DNA of 64,000 nucleotides from the NCBI GenBank assembly GCA_020055645.1, contig CM034546.1, positions 98,146,001 through 98,210,000 of the forward strand, written 5' to 3'. Of this stretch, positions 12,046 to 23,200 are shown piece by piece. The notes under the pieces are model-generated. The model was not told the DNA's origin and did no database searches. It saw nothing but the letters and a program-made list of their open reading frames with translations. This DNA is from Tomocerus qinae (taxonomy: Eukaryota > Arthropoda > Collembola > Entomobryomorpha > Tomoceridae). The translations under genes and the position numbers were made by a program. How positions within the stretch are numbered: the first letter of the stretch is position 1; each line of letters starts with the position of its first letter.

Positions 12046-12557
12046 AAAAGCAAGATAATCCCAAATGAACGATCGATGTCCAAGTCTAAGCTGATTTCGA
12101 TCTAGCGAATTAATTTCGATCTATAAAGTATAACCAGTCCACTAGAAAGTTTGAGATTGCGATGCTTCAATCCGTGTTTATGAAGCATTTGGGGATTACT
12201 AAAAATTGTCACATAGTCGTATCTCGTCAGTAAGTATCGCCCATAACGATAGTAATAATATTTTTCATGAGATTAGTCAAAATTAGCCATCCTAACCCAA
12301 CCCCAACTTCTATAGACAATAGGTAGATATTCATTTTTTTAATTTTAATTTTTTATGCAGCAGTATCTCGTTTACAAGCATATAGTATTTTGGACAGTTT
12401 ACTAGGCAGCTGTAGGTAAGCACTCTAGGAACTATGTATTTAGTAATTTAGTAGTATGGATAATGCGAATATGCACGCATAATTATATTTTATGCACTTT
12501 GTAATCACAATTCATTTAATTCGTGTGGTTAGGATTAGTCTGTCGGCATGTGTTCAA

Positions 12558-12589
12558 CCGAGGCTAGCGTAATAGGAAGGCTCACTCAT
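12558..12589 (+). repeat. left terminal inverted repeat of the THAP element
   Basis: 32 bases, from CCGAGGCTAGC to GGCTCACTCAT, identical to the reverse complement of 15044-15075. A further inner match around GCATAGACTCCC lies about 100 bases inside each end. Confidence 0.9.
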
Positions 12590-13426
12590 TCTGTATCTTA
12601 CACATGTAAATTTTGACGGCAAAAGTTCCTTGCGAGTTACTGTTAGAGGGCGCACATAGACTCCCAAAAATTACTTACTTTTCATAACCCTTTACATAGC
12701 TTTATTACAGTTTTTTAACTTTTTTGGGCAAAGACTTGTTATGAAAATTCACTTTATCAATTTTATCCGTCATACTTGTTCTGTAGTTTACAAGATATAT
12801 CTTAACTACATATTTAAGAATAACATTTATTATTTGTAATAAATGAGAAGCATCAGAGCATCAACATCTAATTTGACTTACCAGTACATAATTTGCTAAA
12901 AAACGAATGATTTTTTTATCCACATTATCTACGGTTAGTACTTGAAGTCCAAACGCTGAAAGCGTATCAACGATCATTTTATTATACCACTGAAACGAGG
13001 CGAGAGGTAGCACAAGCCACCTCTGTCTTGAAGAGCTATAAAATGATTGTATTCTAAAGATCTGTTTTCTACCAAAATGTTTTGCGCTGATATAGAGCAA
13101 GGGTTTTGAATTTCGCTTTTTCAAAACTCCGCCACAAAGCTATTTCATAGCATTTACGTTAGTAGTAGCATCATCCGAAACAATTCAAAGTATTTTATAT
13201 TCGATGTCTTCCACTTAATAACCTAGTTTTCTTCCGTAGGAATTTATTTGCTCAGATAACATTTTTGATTGTGTACAATTCTCTTCTGCAGTCTTTTCTA
13301 TCTCCCTAATCTTAAAATCTCGTCATTTCTTCATATGTTTTCTGAGTATTTCTAACTCCTTGTCTTTGGCCTCTAATTTTGCATTTAACTTCCTCAATCG
13401 ATCACAGTACTCTTTCTTACTAATTC

Positions 13427-13591
13427 TCCATTTATTTCTTCGCATGTCTTCTCTCTTCTTGGCCAATAAAAATAGCTTGACATTATCGGGAATAGCAGCC
13501 TCGTTCTCACATTTTTGTTGAGCTTCTGACTTTGATGATGTGGACTGTAAAAAAATCGTTTTCCTAATTGAGTGGTTCTAGAGTTAAATAA
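13427..13591. repeat. internal duplication, copy A
   Basis: The first 150 bases match 14429-14577 with four substitutions and one indel. The match resumes after a gap as GTTAAATAA at the right edge. It spans the end of an intron, its acceptor and the start of the coiled-coil exon of the THAP transposase remnant. Confidence 0.85.
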
Positions 13592-14242
13592 GGCTGAATT
13601 TAGGCAGCGGTACTTTGTTGCCGCTGTTGCCGCTAGGGGTGGCAACAGTGGCGACACAAAAATTACCAGCGGCGACACGCAAAATCCATTAGCGGCGACG
13701 CAGCTAAAACCACTAAACCTAATACAGGCCGGTGCCTTGCTGCTCTGAGCTCAATGCTTAACAGCGGCAACAGAAGATATCAGAATCATGTGTCGGCTGA
13801 ATTTAGGCAGCGTGATCTCGTTGCCTCAATTGCCCCGGTTGCCCCATGCTTAGTCACTTTACCTATAATATGTTGCCTCCCGTCACTATTTTTTGCCTCT
13901 TTTTTTGACCCAACCTAATAAAAAATAAACTGTTTTATTGTTAATGCATAACAAAAATGTAGCATGTTAATTTTTAATTAGGTTAGGTCAAAAAGATGCA
14001 AAAAATAGTGAGGGAGGCAAATGAAAATGACGTTAGGTTAACTGGCTTAACTCGGGGCAACCGGGGCAATTGAAGCCTAAATTCAGCCAATGTGTCTCTG
14101 TTGCCGCTGGTCAGTGTTGCCGCTAGTGGTTTTAGCTGTGTCGCCACTGTATCCGCTATTATGCTGTTGCCGCTAACCCCACATGCATCCCAGCGGCAAC
14201 AGCGGGGACGTGGCAACAACGTACCGCTGCCTAAATTCAGCC
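13592..14242. mobile_element. outer hAT-like MITE (with a nested MITE inside)
   Basis: The ends are inverted repeats beginning GGCTGAATTTAGGCAGCGGT, which pair for about 30 bases. Flanks are TTAAATAA and GTGAATAA, six of eight matching, consistent with an old 8-bp duplication. The interior is unusually GC-rich for this window and full of short variants of GTTGCCGCT in both orientations. It encodes nothing credible. A second element with the same tips lies inside (13795-14088). Confidence 0.75.
13795..14088. mobile_element. inner hAT-like MITE nested in a relative
   Basis: 294 bp with inverted ends GGCTGAATTTAGGC, then a TTGCCCCGGTTGCCCC stretch on the left matched on the right. Flanked by CATGTGTC (13787-13794) and AATGTGTC (14089-14096), seven of eight bases, which fits an 8-bp hAT target duplication. 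The tips are shared with the outer element but the sub-terminal sequence differs. Confidence 0.78.
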
Positions 14243-14428
14243 GTGAATAAAGTTGACTTGTCTCTACGATTTTTCTTTTCTTAGGGCTTGGTCTTTTTTA
14301 AAGCGGTCCTGGTCTTTTATATTGGGGGTACTGTGGAAATATTGTAGGAACAGCACCGGTTTTTAGCTTTCGTATTTTTAGACCTTCCTTATAATCCTGT
14401 TCTTTAAAATGCTTGCTACAAACACATG

Positions 14429-14605
14429 TCCATTTATTTCTTCGCATGTCTTCTCTCTTGTTGGCCAATAAAAATAGCTTGACATTATCGGGAATAGCAG
14501 CCTCGTTATCACATTTTTGTTAAGCTTCTGACTTTGACGATGTGGACTGTAAAAAATCGTTTTCCTAATTGAGTGGTGAATAATTATAAAAGATAAGTTA
14601 AATAA
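14429..14605. repeat. internal duplication, copy B
   Basis: This second copy of the 13427-13591 segment sits between the two halves of the THAP domain, where it is not expected in an ordinary transposase gene. It contains about 20 extra bases before the final GTTAAATAA compared with copy A. Confidence 0.8.
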
Positions 14606-15043
14606 TTAGGTAATATAAATCACTAATTCGGTGTTAATTTTTGTGATATTTTAAAAATGAAAAATAACCAATTAATTGTTTACCTATCCTCTGAAGGAGA
14701 CCAAGTTTTGATTTATTTCCTGTTTCTCCTCTAGAAATATTTTTTAACCACAGTCCTCGAATATTCGGATCTGACGGAAACCCGTGAAAACTGGTTTTGT
14801 CATTGGTATTTGATCTTATTCTTGATGTACAAAAAGGCACAGCACATTGTCTACCCATATTATTAGGTTTCCAACTTTATGTAATTGTAATTTTATAACA
14901 AAAAACTGAAACAATCAGCAAAATCAACTTGTTTGTCTCTGAAAATCTAATAAAAGTAATACTATTTCACATTTGAAAGGGGAGTCTATGAGCGCTCACG
15001 GTAAAGGCGGTAACTATATTTTGTCCGCTTCTATTTGAGACAT

Positions 15044-15075
15044 ATGAGTGAGCCTTCCTATTACGCTAGCCTCGG
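15044..15075 (-). repeat. right terminal inverted repeat of the THAP element
   Basis: Reverse complement of 12558-12589, followed by TTCAA. Confidence 0.9.
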
Positions 15076-15080
15076 TTCAA

Positions 15081-17262
15081 CTGTCAACTACTGCAAATAA
15101 TACTGTTGACGTCCTGCATAGAATTATCATTTTATCGATAAATGTGGAGTGGGTGAGAGAGAGTATACTTTATTCGCTTATAATTTCATTCAATAGTAAT
15201 TGTTCTTAGTATTAATGTTCATGTTTTTGAGATATGCTTATCTAATCTTCTGAACTCGGAAGGTTACTTTTTTTTAAGTAGACTACCAAAATCAAAATAT
15301 TATGATCTTGAAGCCTAGCCTGTAATCAGACTTGGATGTATATGTGGTAGTCCAAAATTTGGTCTCCAAATGATACATCATGCATCATCAAGTGATGGAA
15401 TTGTAATTTATAAATCATAACTCTGAATGGGTCAGAAAGTCAGAATGTTTCAATGATATCAATTCAGAAAATTAAAATGAGCCCTTATTAGCCTGCATTT
15501 AAAATATTTTAAGAATCTGTTCATTCAAAAGATATGAATAAAAACCAAAACTTTTACTTGCTTTTATTTCATATTTTTCATCTTTTGAATGGAATGTCAG
15601 ATTATTCCAAAATTTAAACCTAGTAGACTAATTATGCACACTTTAATAAACTGCATTTAATATCATGGATAAACCCTTCCCTATTTAGTAATTAATTTAG
15701 TATTTAGTGCAATTAGTCTCTTCTTGCAGTGAGGCTAAAGACTAATTGTTAATTAATTTAGTTTGTGAGACTTGTTGACTTGTCCATCTGATTCAGTATT
15801 AATCTGTTGGCGGATTCATCAGTTGCACTACAACATATATGCGGGCAAAATTTACAGACGAATTGGATTTACAGAGTTTGCAGAAGCATAGCATAGCATA
15901 TCCAAATGATATGTACAAGATTGTTAGTGAATAAGAAGATTTTGAGTATGTCGTACTTTGTGGTACTTTACAATACCACACAAACAGTGAACAACAAACT
16001 GCGATTAAAATGAAATCTACAAATTGTGATAATACATTAGGTATATGCAAAGATTTTTTGGATGAGAATTGAATAATTTTTTGGTATAGTTAGGATTCTT
16101 TCTTTCTCTGTGTTTTATAATTCAAGTCACAATGTTACTAAAGTATACGTAGCACTTAAATCTTATCCATTCAGATAGGGAGTCACATAACGTATTGTGC
16201 ATTGTGCATTCATCGAGCAGTAATATCTTAATTTTGGTATAACCTAAAGACCTCGGTAGGTTGCATCGTATATAAATTAATATTATCATGCTTCTCAAAC
16301 ATACTTATATTAATATTCCCATGTGTTCTACTTTTGAGAAAATGATATCAAAAGGATCGTTTGAATGTATTCTCATTTTCTCATAGGACAGTGACTCCAA
16401 TAAGAGAGAGATACCAAACACTAAGGTCAATACAAATAGTCTTGCATTTATTATAATTTTTTCTGATGTTCAGAGTTCAGATGACATTCTATTCTTATGG
16501 AGGGAAAACATCTTAAAAAATGCAGAGGTCAGGCAGCAATATAATCTTCGTTTATGCTATCTCTAATCTCTGTATATGCGACATGCATTTTATATCAGTG
16601 AAACATGTTAAGATCAAAAATTATATATTCTGTAAACACTGTCAAGATTATTTTCTTTCGTTAGGTTATGTAAACTAAAGCGTAGTTGAGGTTGTGACTT
16701 GTGACTCTTGACAGTGACAGTACCTAGGATAAAAATATGAAATAAATGATGTTGGAGAGGCCGAATAAGAAAAGAGGTCGAGTTATTCAAGACTTTTATA
16801 GATATGACATTTGTGGATAAAGATAGATTCCCAGCCCAGCTAGCCTATTTATGTGGTGTTTTTGATAATTTTAACCTTTGTAGCCTTTTTAATATTACAG
16901 ATCCGATAATGGAAAGATTTAGGATCAGGATCACATATTAATGTCAATGTCATACTACAATGAAAACTGAAATCATAACTTACAGTACTGATTACTGATT
17001 ACATTGAGTACATTAAAAGTAAAAGTAAAAATGTAATAGCAGAGCTAAAATTAGTATTATTTAAATTAAATTACTTACATCTAGATTTACTAATCATTTT
17101 TTGCAATACAATGAAAACGATGATTTTTAATAACTAAATAATCGTGAGACATATAATATCCCATGCAGTTATATTTACATACGCATATTCCTTCTACTTG
17201 TTTTTATCGCTTTTTTTTGAAGCATTATCATGGATTATTTATTTTGATTTGTTAGAACAACA
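15081..17262. other. non-coding 5' flank of the ACSL gene
   Basis: No coding region is supported. A loose inverted repeat lies at about 15513-15592 (CATTCAAAAGAT and its complement around an AT-rich centre), and another AT-rich one at about 15684-15765. The first recognised coding exon at 17263 is preceded by an acceptor (GATTTGTTAG), so an untranslated exon and promoter of the ACSL gene should lie here or further left. I could not place them. Confidence 0.5.
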
Positions 17263-20200
17263 ATGGATGGTAAAAGTATTAACGTGAAATTCGACGAGGT
17301 GCTTCAACAAACCAGAATCATGGTCAATGCTGAAGTTCTAGGATCGACAGTCTCTCAGTGTGAGTTTTTAATTTCTGGGTGCCTTTTGTGTGAAGGTAGA
17401 AAATTAAGTTGGTGACTGTACAAGAAATCTAGCTGTCTAGCTGTACGTTTTAAAATTGTTTTTCGAAGGTAGGAAGTAGTTTGTCTTTGTCTGGCTGGAT
17501 GTCAGTTGATGTATCGGTCATTCATATGACTGTCATGACATGTTGGGGAATGCTTTTTAATATGCGTTGTGTAAATGAAAGCTGAAGAATCCTATGAAAG
17601 AATGTATCTCATAATCAAATTTAAGTACAAATTAATGGTTCGCCACTTTAGACCTAGTATAGTTTGTTTACTGACACATTTGTGTTTGTATTTAACACGA
17701 CAAATGTCAACGAATGGAATACATCCACATAGACTTTGCTCCTCGTTTACTGTATTTATGTGTAAATGCTAACAAAGTAAATTATTAATATAAAGGAATC
17801 CCAAACTGATGCTTCTTTTGACCTTCAATTTTTCTATTGCGTGATAAGCTGTGTGCTAATATTAAAAATGCAAGCTCATTTATTATATAAAATTAGTAAG
17901 TAAAGACATTCAAAATGGATGATTGACTACACCTACTAGCAATGTGGGTGGATATTAAATATCATGCTATCGTAATGAACTGTCAGTGAAATTGCTATTT
18001 AAAATTACAATAAATTCATGCTGCGTGATGCACGGGAAAATTTTGAAGAGGTAACCTATAAACAAAGCACCTAAATTAACCTTTGAAATCACAATGGTTG
18101 ACTTTGCCTTATTTTGTGGATTTCAATGTAATTGTTTTGGGATTACTTGCTTGCGTGATAGAAGTTTCATCGACGTTGATTCTTATCTTTTATATATCAA
18201 TGAATCTTTATCATAATTACGTATATTTTGTGTTCTTTATGTTGTTTGGAGCAAGATACTTAACACTTATTAGATGAACCTAATCTCGAAGCAGATTTAT
18301 TGACAAAAAGTATTAACTATCATAAATAAATACTATACTGTGCTATTTGCCATTTGCATATTTATTTTTAGCCTTGCATTTCTAAGGTACTAGCTCTTCA
18401 TGTAATTTCCTTATCACGCTAACCAAAATAATATTATGGCTAACAATATTCTATCACAGATAATGTACATATAATATTATCCCTTTATAATGGGAAATAA
18501 AAAAGGATAGGAAATGTTTGAACTTACAAGCATAAAAACATAACCCTCACAAAAAATGTGGCTTATAATGCTAATGCATCACCATATTCAAATATATTGG
18601 CACAGTTAGTAGTGTTTATTGCTTTTTTATCACCAACATAATAGTACGAACGAGTAATTCAATCTGCTAATATATTGATACTGATATACTACTATTAACA
18701 TATTTTATGGCATTTATTTGTACACTAAATTACATCTTCATTCCACTAATCTCACATTAACTTCTGAACTACATTATCAATTTGGGATGGAGTAGTGTAC
18801 CTAAATATTTGTATAATATTATTTGTACAATTCTGAGCACACCATATTACACGTGTACGACAGTAATGATGTTTGTTTTGATTTTTGATTCACATGAAAG
18901 AGTTAAATGATATAAACTAATGGTGTTTTGTTCTACTCATGCATGTTACAGTTTGCTATCATAATTAATATATAACATTGATAGCATTCATAAGTGTAGC
19001 ATAAGTGTAACAAATGATACAAAATGTACTTACTACGTACTTAGAATTCGTAGTGTAATTCATACCGAACTGAAAGAAACCAGAGCTAGAAGAGCAAAGA
19101 CCAAATGATTGAAAATGTTTAGATATTGCATGGACTCAATCTTTGTTCATGCAGTATACAGCATGGTGCATTCAGATATTATGTTCTACTTGCATCACGT
19201 TATGTAGAAATGTTTGATAACTAATCATGCGGAAGAATGGGATTGAAACTGTTTCAATGACCAAAATTATTATTTTGACTCATGATGACCTCCAATCAAA
19301 CTCTACTACATAGGATCATCATGATAGTAATGTCTATAAATGGACTAAAATTCTATTATGTAAAGAGCTGAAGCTTAGAGAAATATAAATTCTTTCTAGG
19401 ACAAAATCCATAAAGCTGCAGTGAACTGTTTGTACTGCATATAAATCTGTCTGCCTGTGCAGTTCTGCTACAGCTTAGCTATATGCCTCTCTTTGGTCTT
19501 TGTGGTCCTAAAAGTCTGCTGGATCTAAAGTAAGTTGACTGGATCAATACTACGAGCCTATTGGGTGTCCTGAAGCTCACGCCACTTTGTCTGCTAAATA
19601 ACTCCTAGCACAAACGTTATATATGCTATGCTCTCTTCCTTCCTCTCATTGTTTGTTGTGCCCCGTTGAAAGGATCTTCCTGTATGGAAATACCTTACAT
19701 AGAGCAATTAAAATTTTATTATCTTATTAGCATGTGGAGGAATTGAGCCTCCCGTTTCCCGTATGTAATGTAAAGATGATATGACAATTAATTGCGTGCT
19801 CAGATGATGTTAACATTTGTACAATTAAGAGTTGACGGTGCTATATAGCTTATAATTTGCTTGTAAGTGCACTTTGTAACGTCAATTCAGAGTGACTGTC
19901 ATTAGAGAATAACAATAACGAAGTTATTAATGTTTTATATATCAAATGAAAAGGCTATAGTATATCACCAATTTTTTATACATACATCACATGACGCACA
20001 CAGGTGTGACATTGACATTGCCATTAACACTACAGATAATACAGTCTAGTAAAAATAGTGGAATTAGTGTTACCAAAATGAGGCAATTTGAAATTTGATA
20101 AGCAACGAAACTTTACTAAGTGCATTAATTAATGTGTATACTAATGATCTCATGTGACTAATGTAACTACCTCTGCAGCAAATTATTAATTCCACTGACA

Positions 20201-23200
20201 AATACTACACTGTGTCTTAATAATTATAGTATGGTAGCTAATTACTTACACTTTATTTTTTTACAGTACTACTACACAATTCTATAGGTACAATTGCACA
20301 TTTTATTTGCGTGTAAGACGGACGGGTCTTAATCTTAATCATAAATCTTATTACTAGTAACTTGTTTAGTATTAAAATTTTTCCTTTACCCTTTTCACAC
20401 AGAATGTCATAATCATAACGTTTCAATTAGTGGTGTATCTGTACTTACTGAACTATTTACTATTTTAATGTGGGAGAACAGTTTCCTAAATTGAAATAAT
20501 TTAACTTATCTTTGAACCACGGCATGACACTGATTTTTTCCTTTGCATGTCCATGTAAAGCAAAAGTAAACAGAATATGTAGACACCCTTGTTTAGCTAG
20601 ATAATATATAATGATTGTAAGGGCTGAAGCAAGTCTCACTTCACGCTTGACTGTTGGCGAGTGTGTTAACTGTTTTGGTTGCTTAACTGGGCTGAATCTT
20701 CGTGTGATCAAAATAAGCATAATATTTCCAATACTCTTTTCAATGTGAGATATTAAAACTTAGATATTTTCTATATCTGTTTTCTGTATTCACATATACA
20801 GTTTAGTTTCTTTGACATGTGGCAATTAAAATTGAAACCCAAACTGTCCAACTTTGAACATTCGATTTCTTTTGCTACCGTTGGCTAGTTTGGGATTGTT
20901 CGTTTACTAATGATATCTAATTCATGTGAAATATCGGCGAAGTGTCAAATAATACACATTGGCAAGGCATGCATTGGATATTGTACGAGGTTTTAAAAAA
21001 TTAATCAGCTACAGAAATCGAAGGCACTAAAACTTATCATGTAGCTTATCTTATTAGGCAGATTTAGTATATTATAAATGTAAAAGAGCATTACCTTTTT
21101 AAGCCACAATTGAATAGTAAATGGCCGGAAATGCCAGTGCAATAATTTCTATTTCGTTTGTTTTAACTGCTATGGAGTGTAACGCTAAAATCTTAATTGG
21201 TTATGACTTTCATGCATTAAAAATAGATAATAACATGTTCGTTACATATACAGCTTATTATTATTAGAAATTGGTATGATGCTTGTAACCTCTGTAGTGT
21301 TTTCTGCGTTCTACCATAAATAATACTGATGTGTGCAAAAACTTTTAAAGTCTTGATCTTAATTTCTATCAATTTGGTTTATTTTTTAGTAAAAAGAAAA
21401 ATGGAAGACGCGTTGGACTGGATTCCTGGTGGTGCGGCAGGAGCTGCGGCGATAGCTGGTGCAGTGGCGATGGGAACTTACTATGTGGCCACTCGACCCA
21501 AACCTGAATCTCCCATGTTTCCTCTCCATGAACAAGCATTCCTTGAACCTGTAAGTGAAATGTTTTTGTATGTATAGTGGTTTTCACATTTTGTGACATT
21601 CAAGTATTTATCACCCATTATTGTAGCGACTGGATAAGCCAAGCGAAGTTTCCGTTTTGTCAAAGTAGGATATCCTTTTGTAAATTGCACGCACATGTTT
21701 ATCAGTCAATATCTTAATCTATAGATGAAGTGTGAAAATGACGTAGAGCTATTCAGTCGGTTTATAAGTTATTATAATGTTGTATATGCATAAGTTACAG
21801 AGCTAGTTATAAGTCTTAGTATCAACAGTTTTCTAATGTGTCGCTGCGTCAGTGTCAAATACATTCTGTGAGCTCAACTTATCTTTAATATAAGGTTTGG
21901 TTAATAAAATCACAGTTGACAGATAGTAAATATAGCATTGACAGCGGCTTTTGTGAACGTAACTTAAGAACTGTTTATTTCGCTATTTTGATATATTGGT
22001 TATCACTTATGGTTAGGTAACTTCTTTCATTTTCAAAGTTGTATCTTCAGGATACCGTATCAGGAGATAGACAGTTTGTGAGATATCTTACACTTTATCA
22101 AAACCAACTATCACTTTGGATTTGGATGAGTACCAAAACTTATGACGTAGAGTTAGATCTGTATTCCATGTGTGTGCACTATTTAAGTTAAATTGTGCTG
22201 TATGTGAAGTTAAGGTTTTTAAAAATAGGATAATTTTTGTTGCAAAGTTGCAAATTGTCAGAAAATTGAACTATTAGTAGTGTCTTAATGAGAATTTTGT
22301 AAAACTGATTAAGAGGCAGTTCTAGCAGACAGGAAGGACATGTTGTACTGAGATAAGTTTCTTTCCTTCCGTTTGCAAATTTGTAACTTGTATGTAGTCT
22401 GTGGATGGACGTGACAACTTCTTCGTAACTTTTTGTGAACCGAATCCAAGAGAAGCCGGGTAGGTGGCGAAAGGTTGTTGCAACCCAGAATGCTGTTGAG
22501 ACGGTAAAGATTATAGGAAGATGGGTTTTCTTTTCGGGTTTTGGTGTATGCAACATTGTAGTAGGTATGTTTAAAGATGAATGTTATCTCAGAGTAGGCC
22601 AGTAATGTTATTTAGCTGTTTTATTAAGATGCAGTCGTAGATTACATTGTGAGCATATAGGAAAAGGGAGAATTAAGAGTGAGAAAGTATTATTTGTTTT
22701 TAGCATGTAATGGGTTGAGGTTGGAGTCTGCAGGATTAAAGCTCAGTTGGGTATTGTAAAGTCAGGAGATAGGTGTAGGCAAGGTGCTCCCTACGTTCCT
22801 TCCCGAAACCCGAAAAAACTGTAGTCTATATTTAAATCGGCTACTGAAAGTGCAAAGGAGCCATCCCTAGCAGTACTTAGCGAGTTGTGTGTAGTTTATT
22901 TGCAAAACCAGCAAGAGCAATAAGATCAACCTTGTCATGTTTTATTCTGTTGTGGAGCCTAGAATCGTGTTGTTCCTCTTACTCAATCTTGTCTCTCTCT
23001 CTCTCTGCTCTGCTCTGCTTTATATTATTATTGTGCTGACTCTTACAATATAGTATGTAATGTCAGCTAAGCCCGACTCACACCGAGCTGCACGATTCTC
23101 ACGATAAATAGAAGTTGAGCAGAGCACATTGAACAGCGAGAGACGCGACCAACAAAAGGAAACATTCACATTTTTAACATAGCACTCACAAAAGACACAA

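Larger units (their letters stand above)
12861..14858 (-). pseudogene. THAP-domain (P-element-like) transposase remnant
   Basis: Reading the minus strand: 14858-14684 encodes the first half of a THAP zinc-binding domain (MGRQCAVPFCTS, then FHGFPSDP and LWLKNISR), ending at a GTAAAC donor. About 14420-14298 gives the second half (VCSKHFKEQDY, then AVPTIFP) and runs into a TAA; beyond it is a basic PKKRK. 13544-13323 encodes a charged coiled-coil segment of 73 residues (ending in MKK, then TGA) after a TTTACAG acceptor. 13124-12861 encodes a fragment resembling the P-type transposase core (LPLASFQW, then FGLQVLTV). THAP domains bind the ends of such transposons. Stops, missing core segments and MITE insertions show it is dead. 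Kolobok is an alternative family. Confidence 0.7.
12558..15075 (-). mobile_element. decayed THAP-domain DNA transposon with TIRs
   Basis: The ends carry a 32-bp inverted repeat (12558-12589 and 15044-15075), identical as read and starting CCGAGGCTAGCGTAATAGGA. Both ends are flanked by TTCAA (12553-12557 and 15076-15080), a possible 5-bp target duplication. Inside are remnants of a minus-strand THAP-domain transposase, a partial internal duplication and nested MITEs. THAP transposases belong to the P-element and Kolobok groups. The usual duplications there are about 8 bp and TTAA, so a 5-bp word is odd and may be partly coincidental. Confidence 0.8.

Noticed and set aside
13394-14219. Two minus-strand frames (13678-13394 and 14219-13983)
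   Set aside because: They run across MITE sequence and transposase debris; the translated MITE sub-repeats explain them.
22188-22556. 122-codon minus-strand frame in the ACSL intron
   Set aside because: No recognisable family, no nearby acceptor or donor with matching frame, composition close to background.
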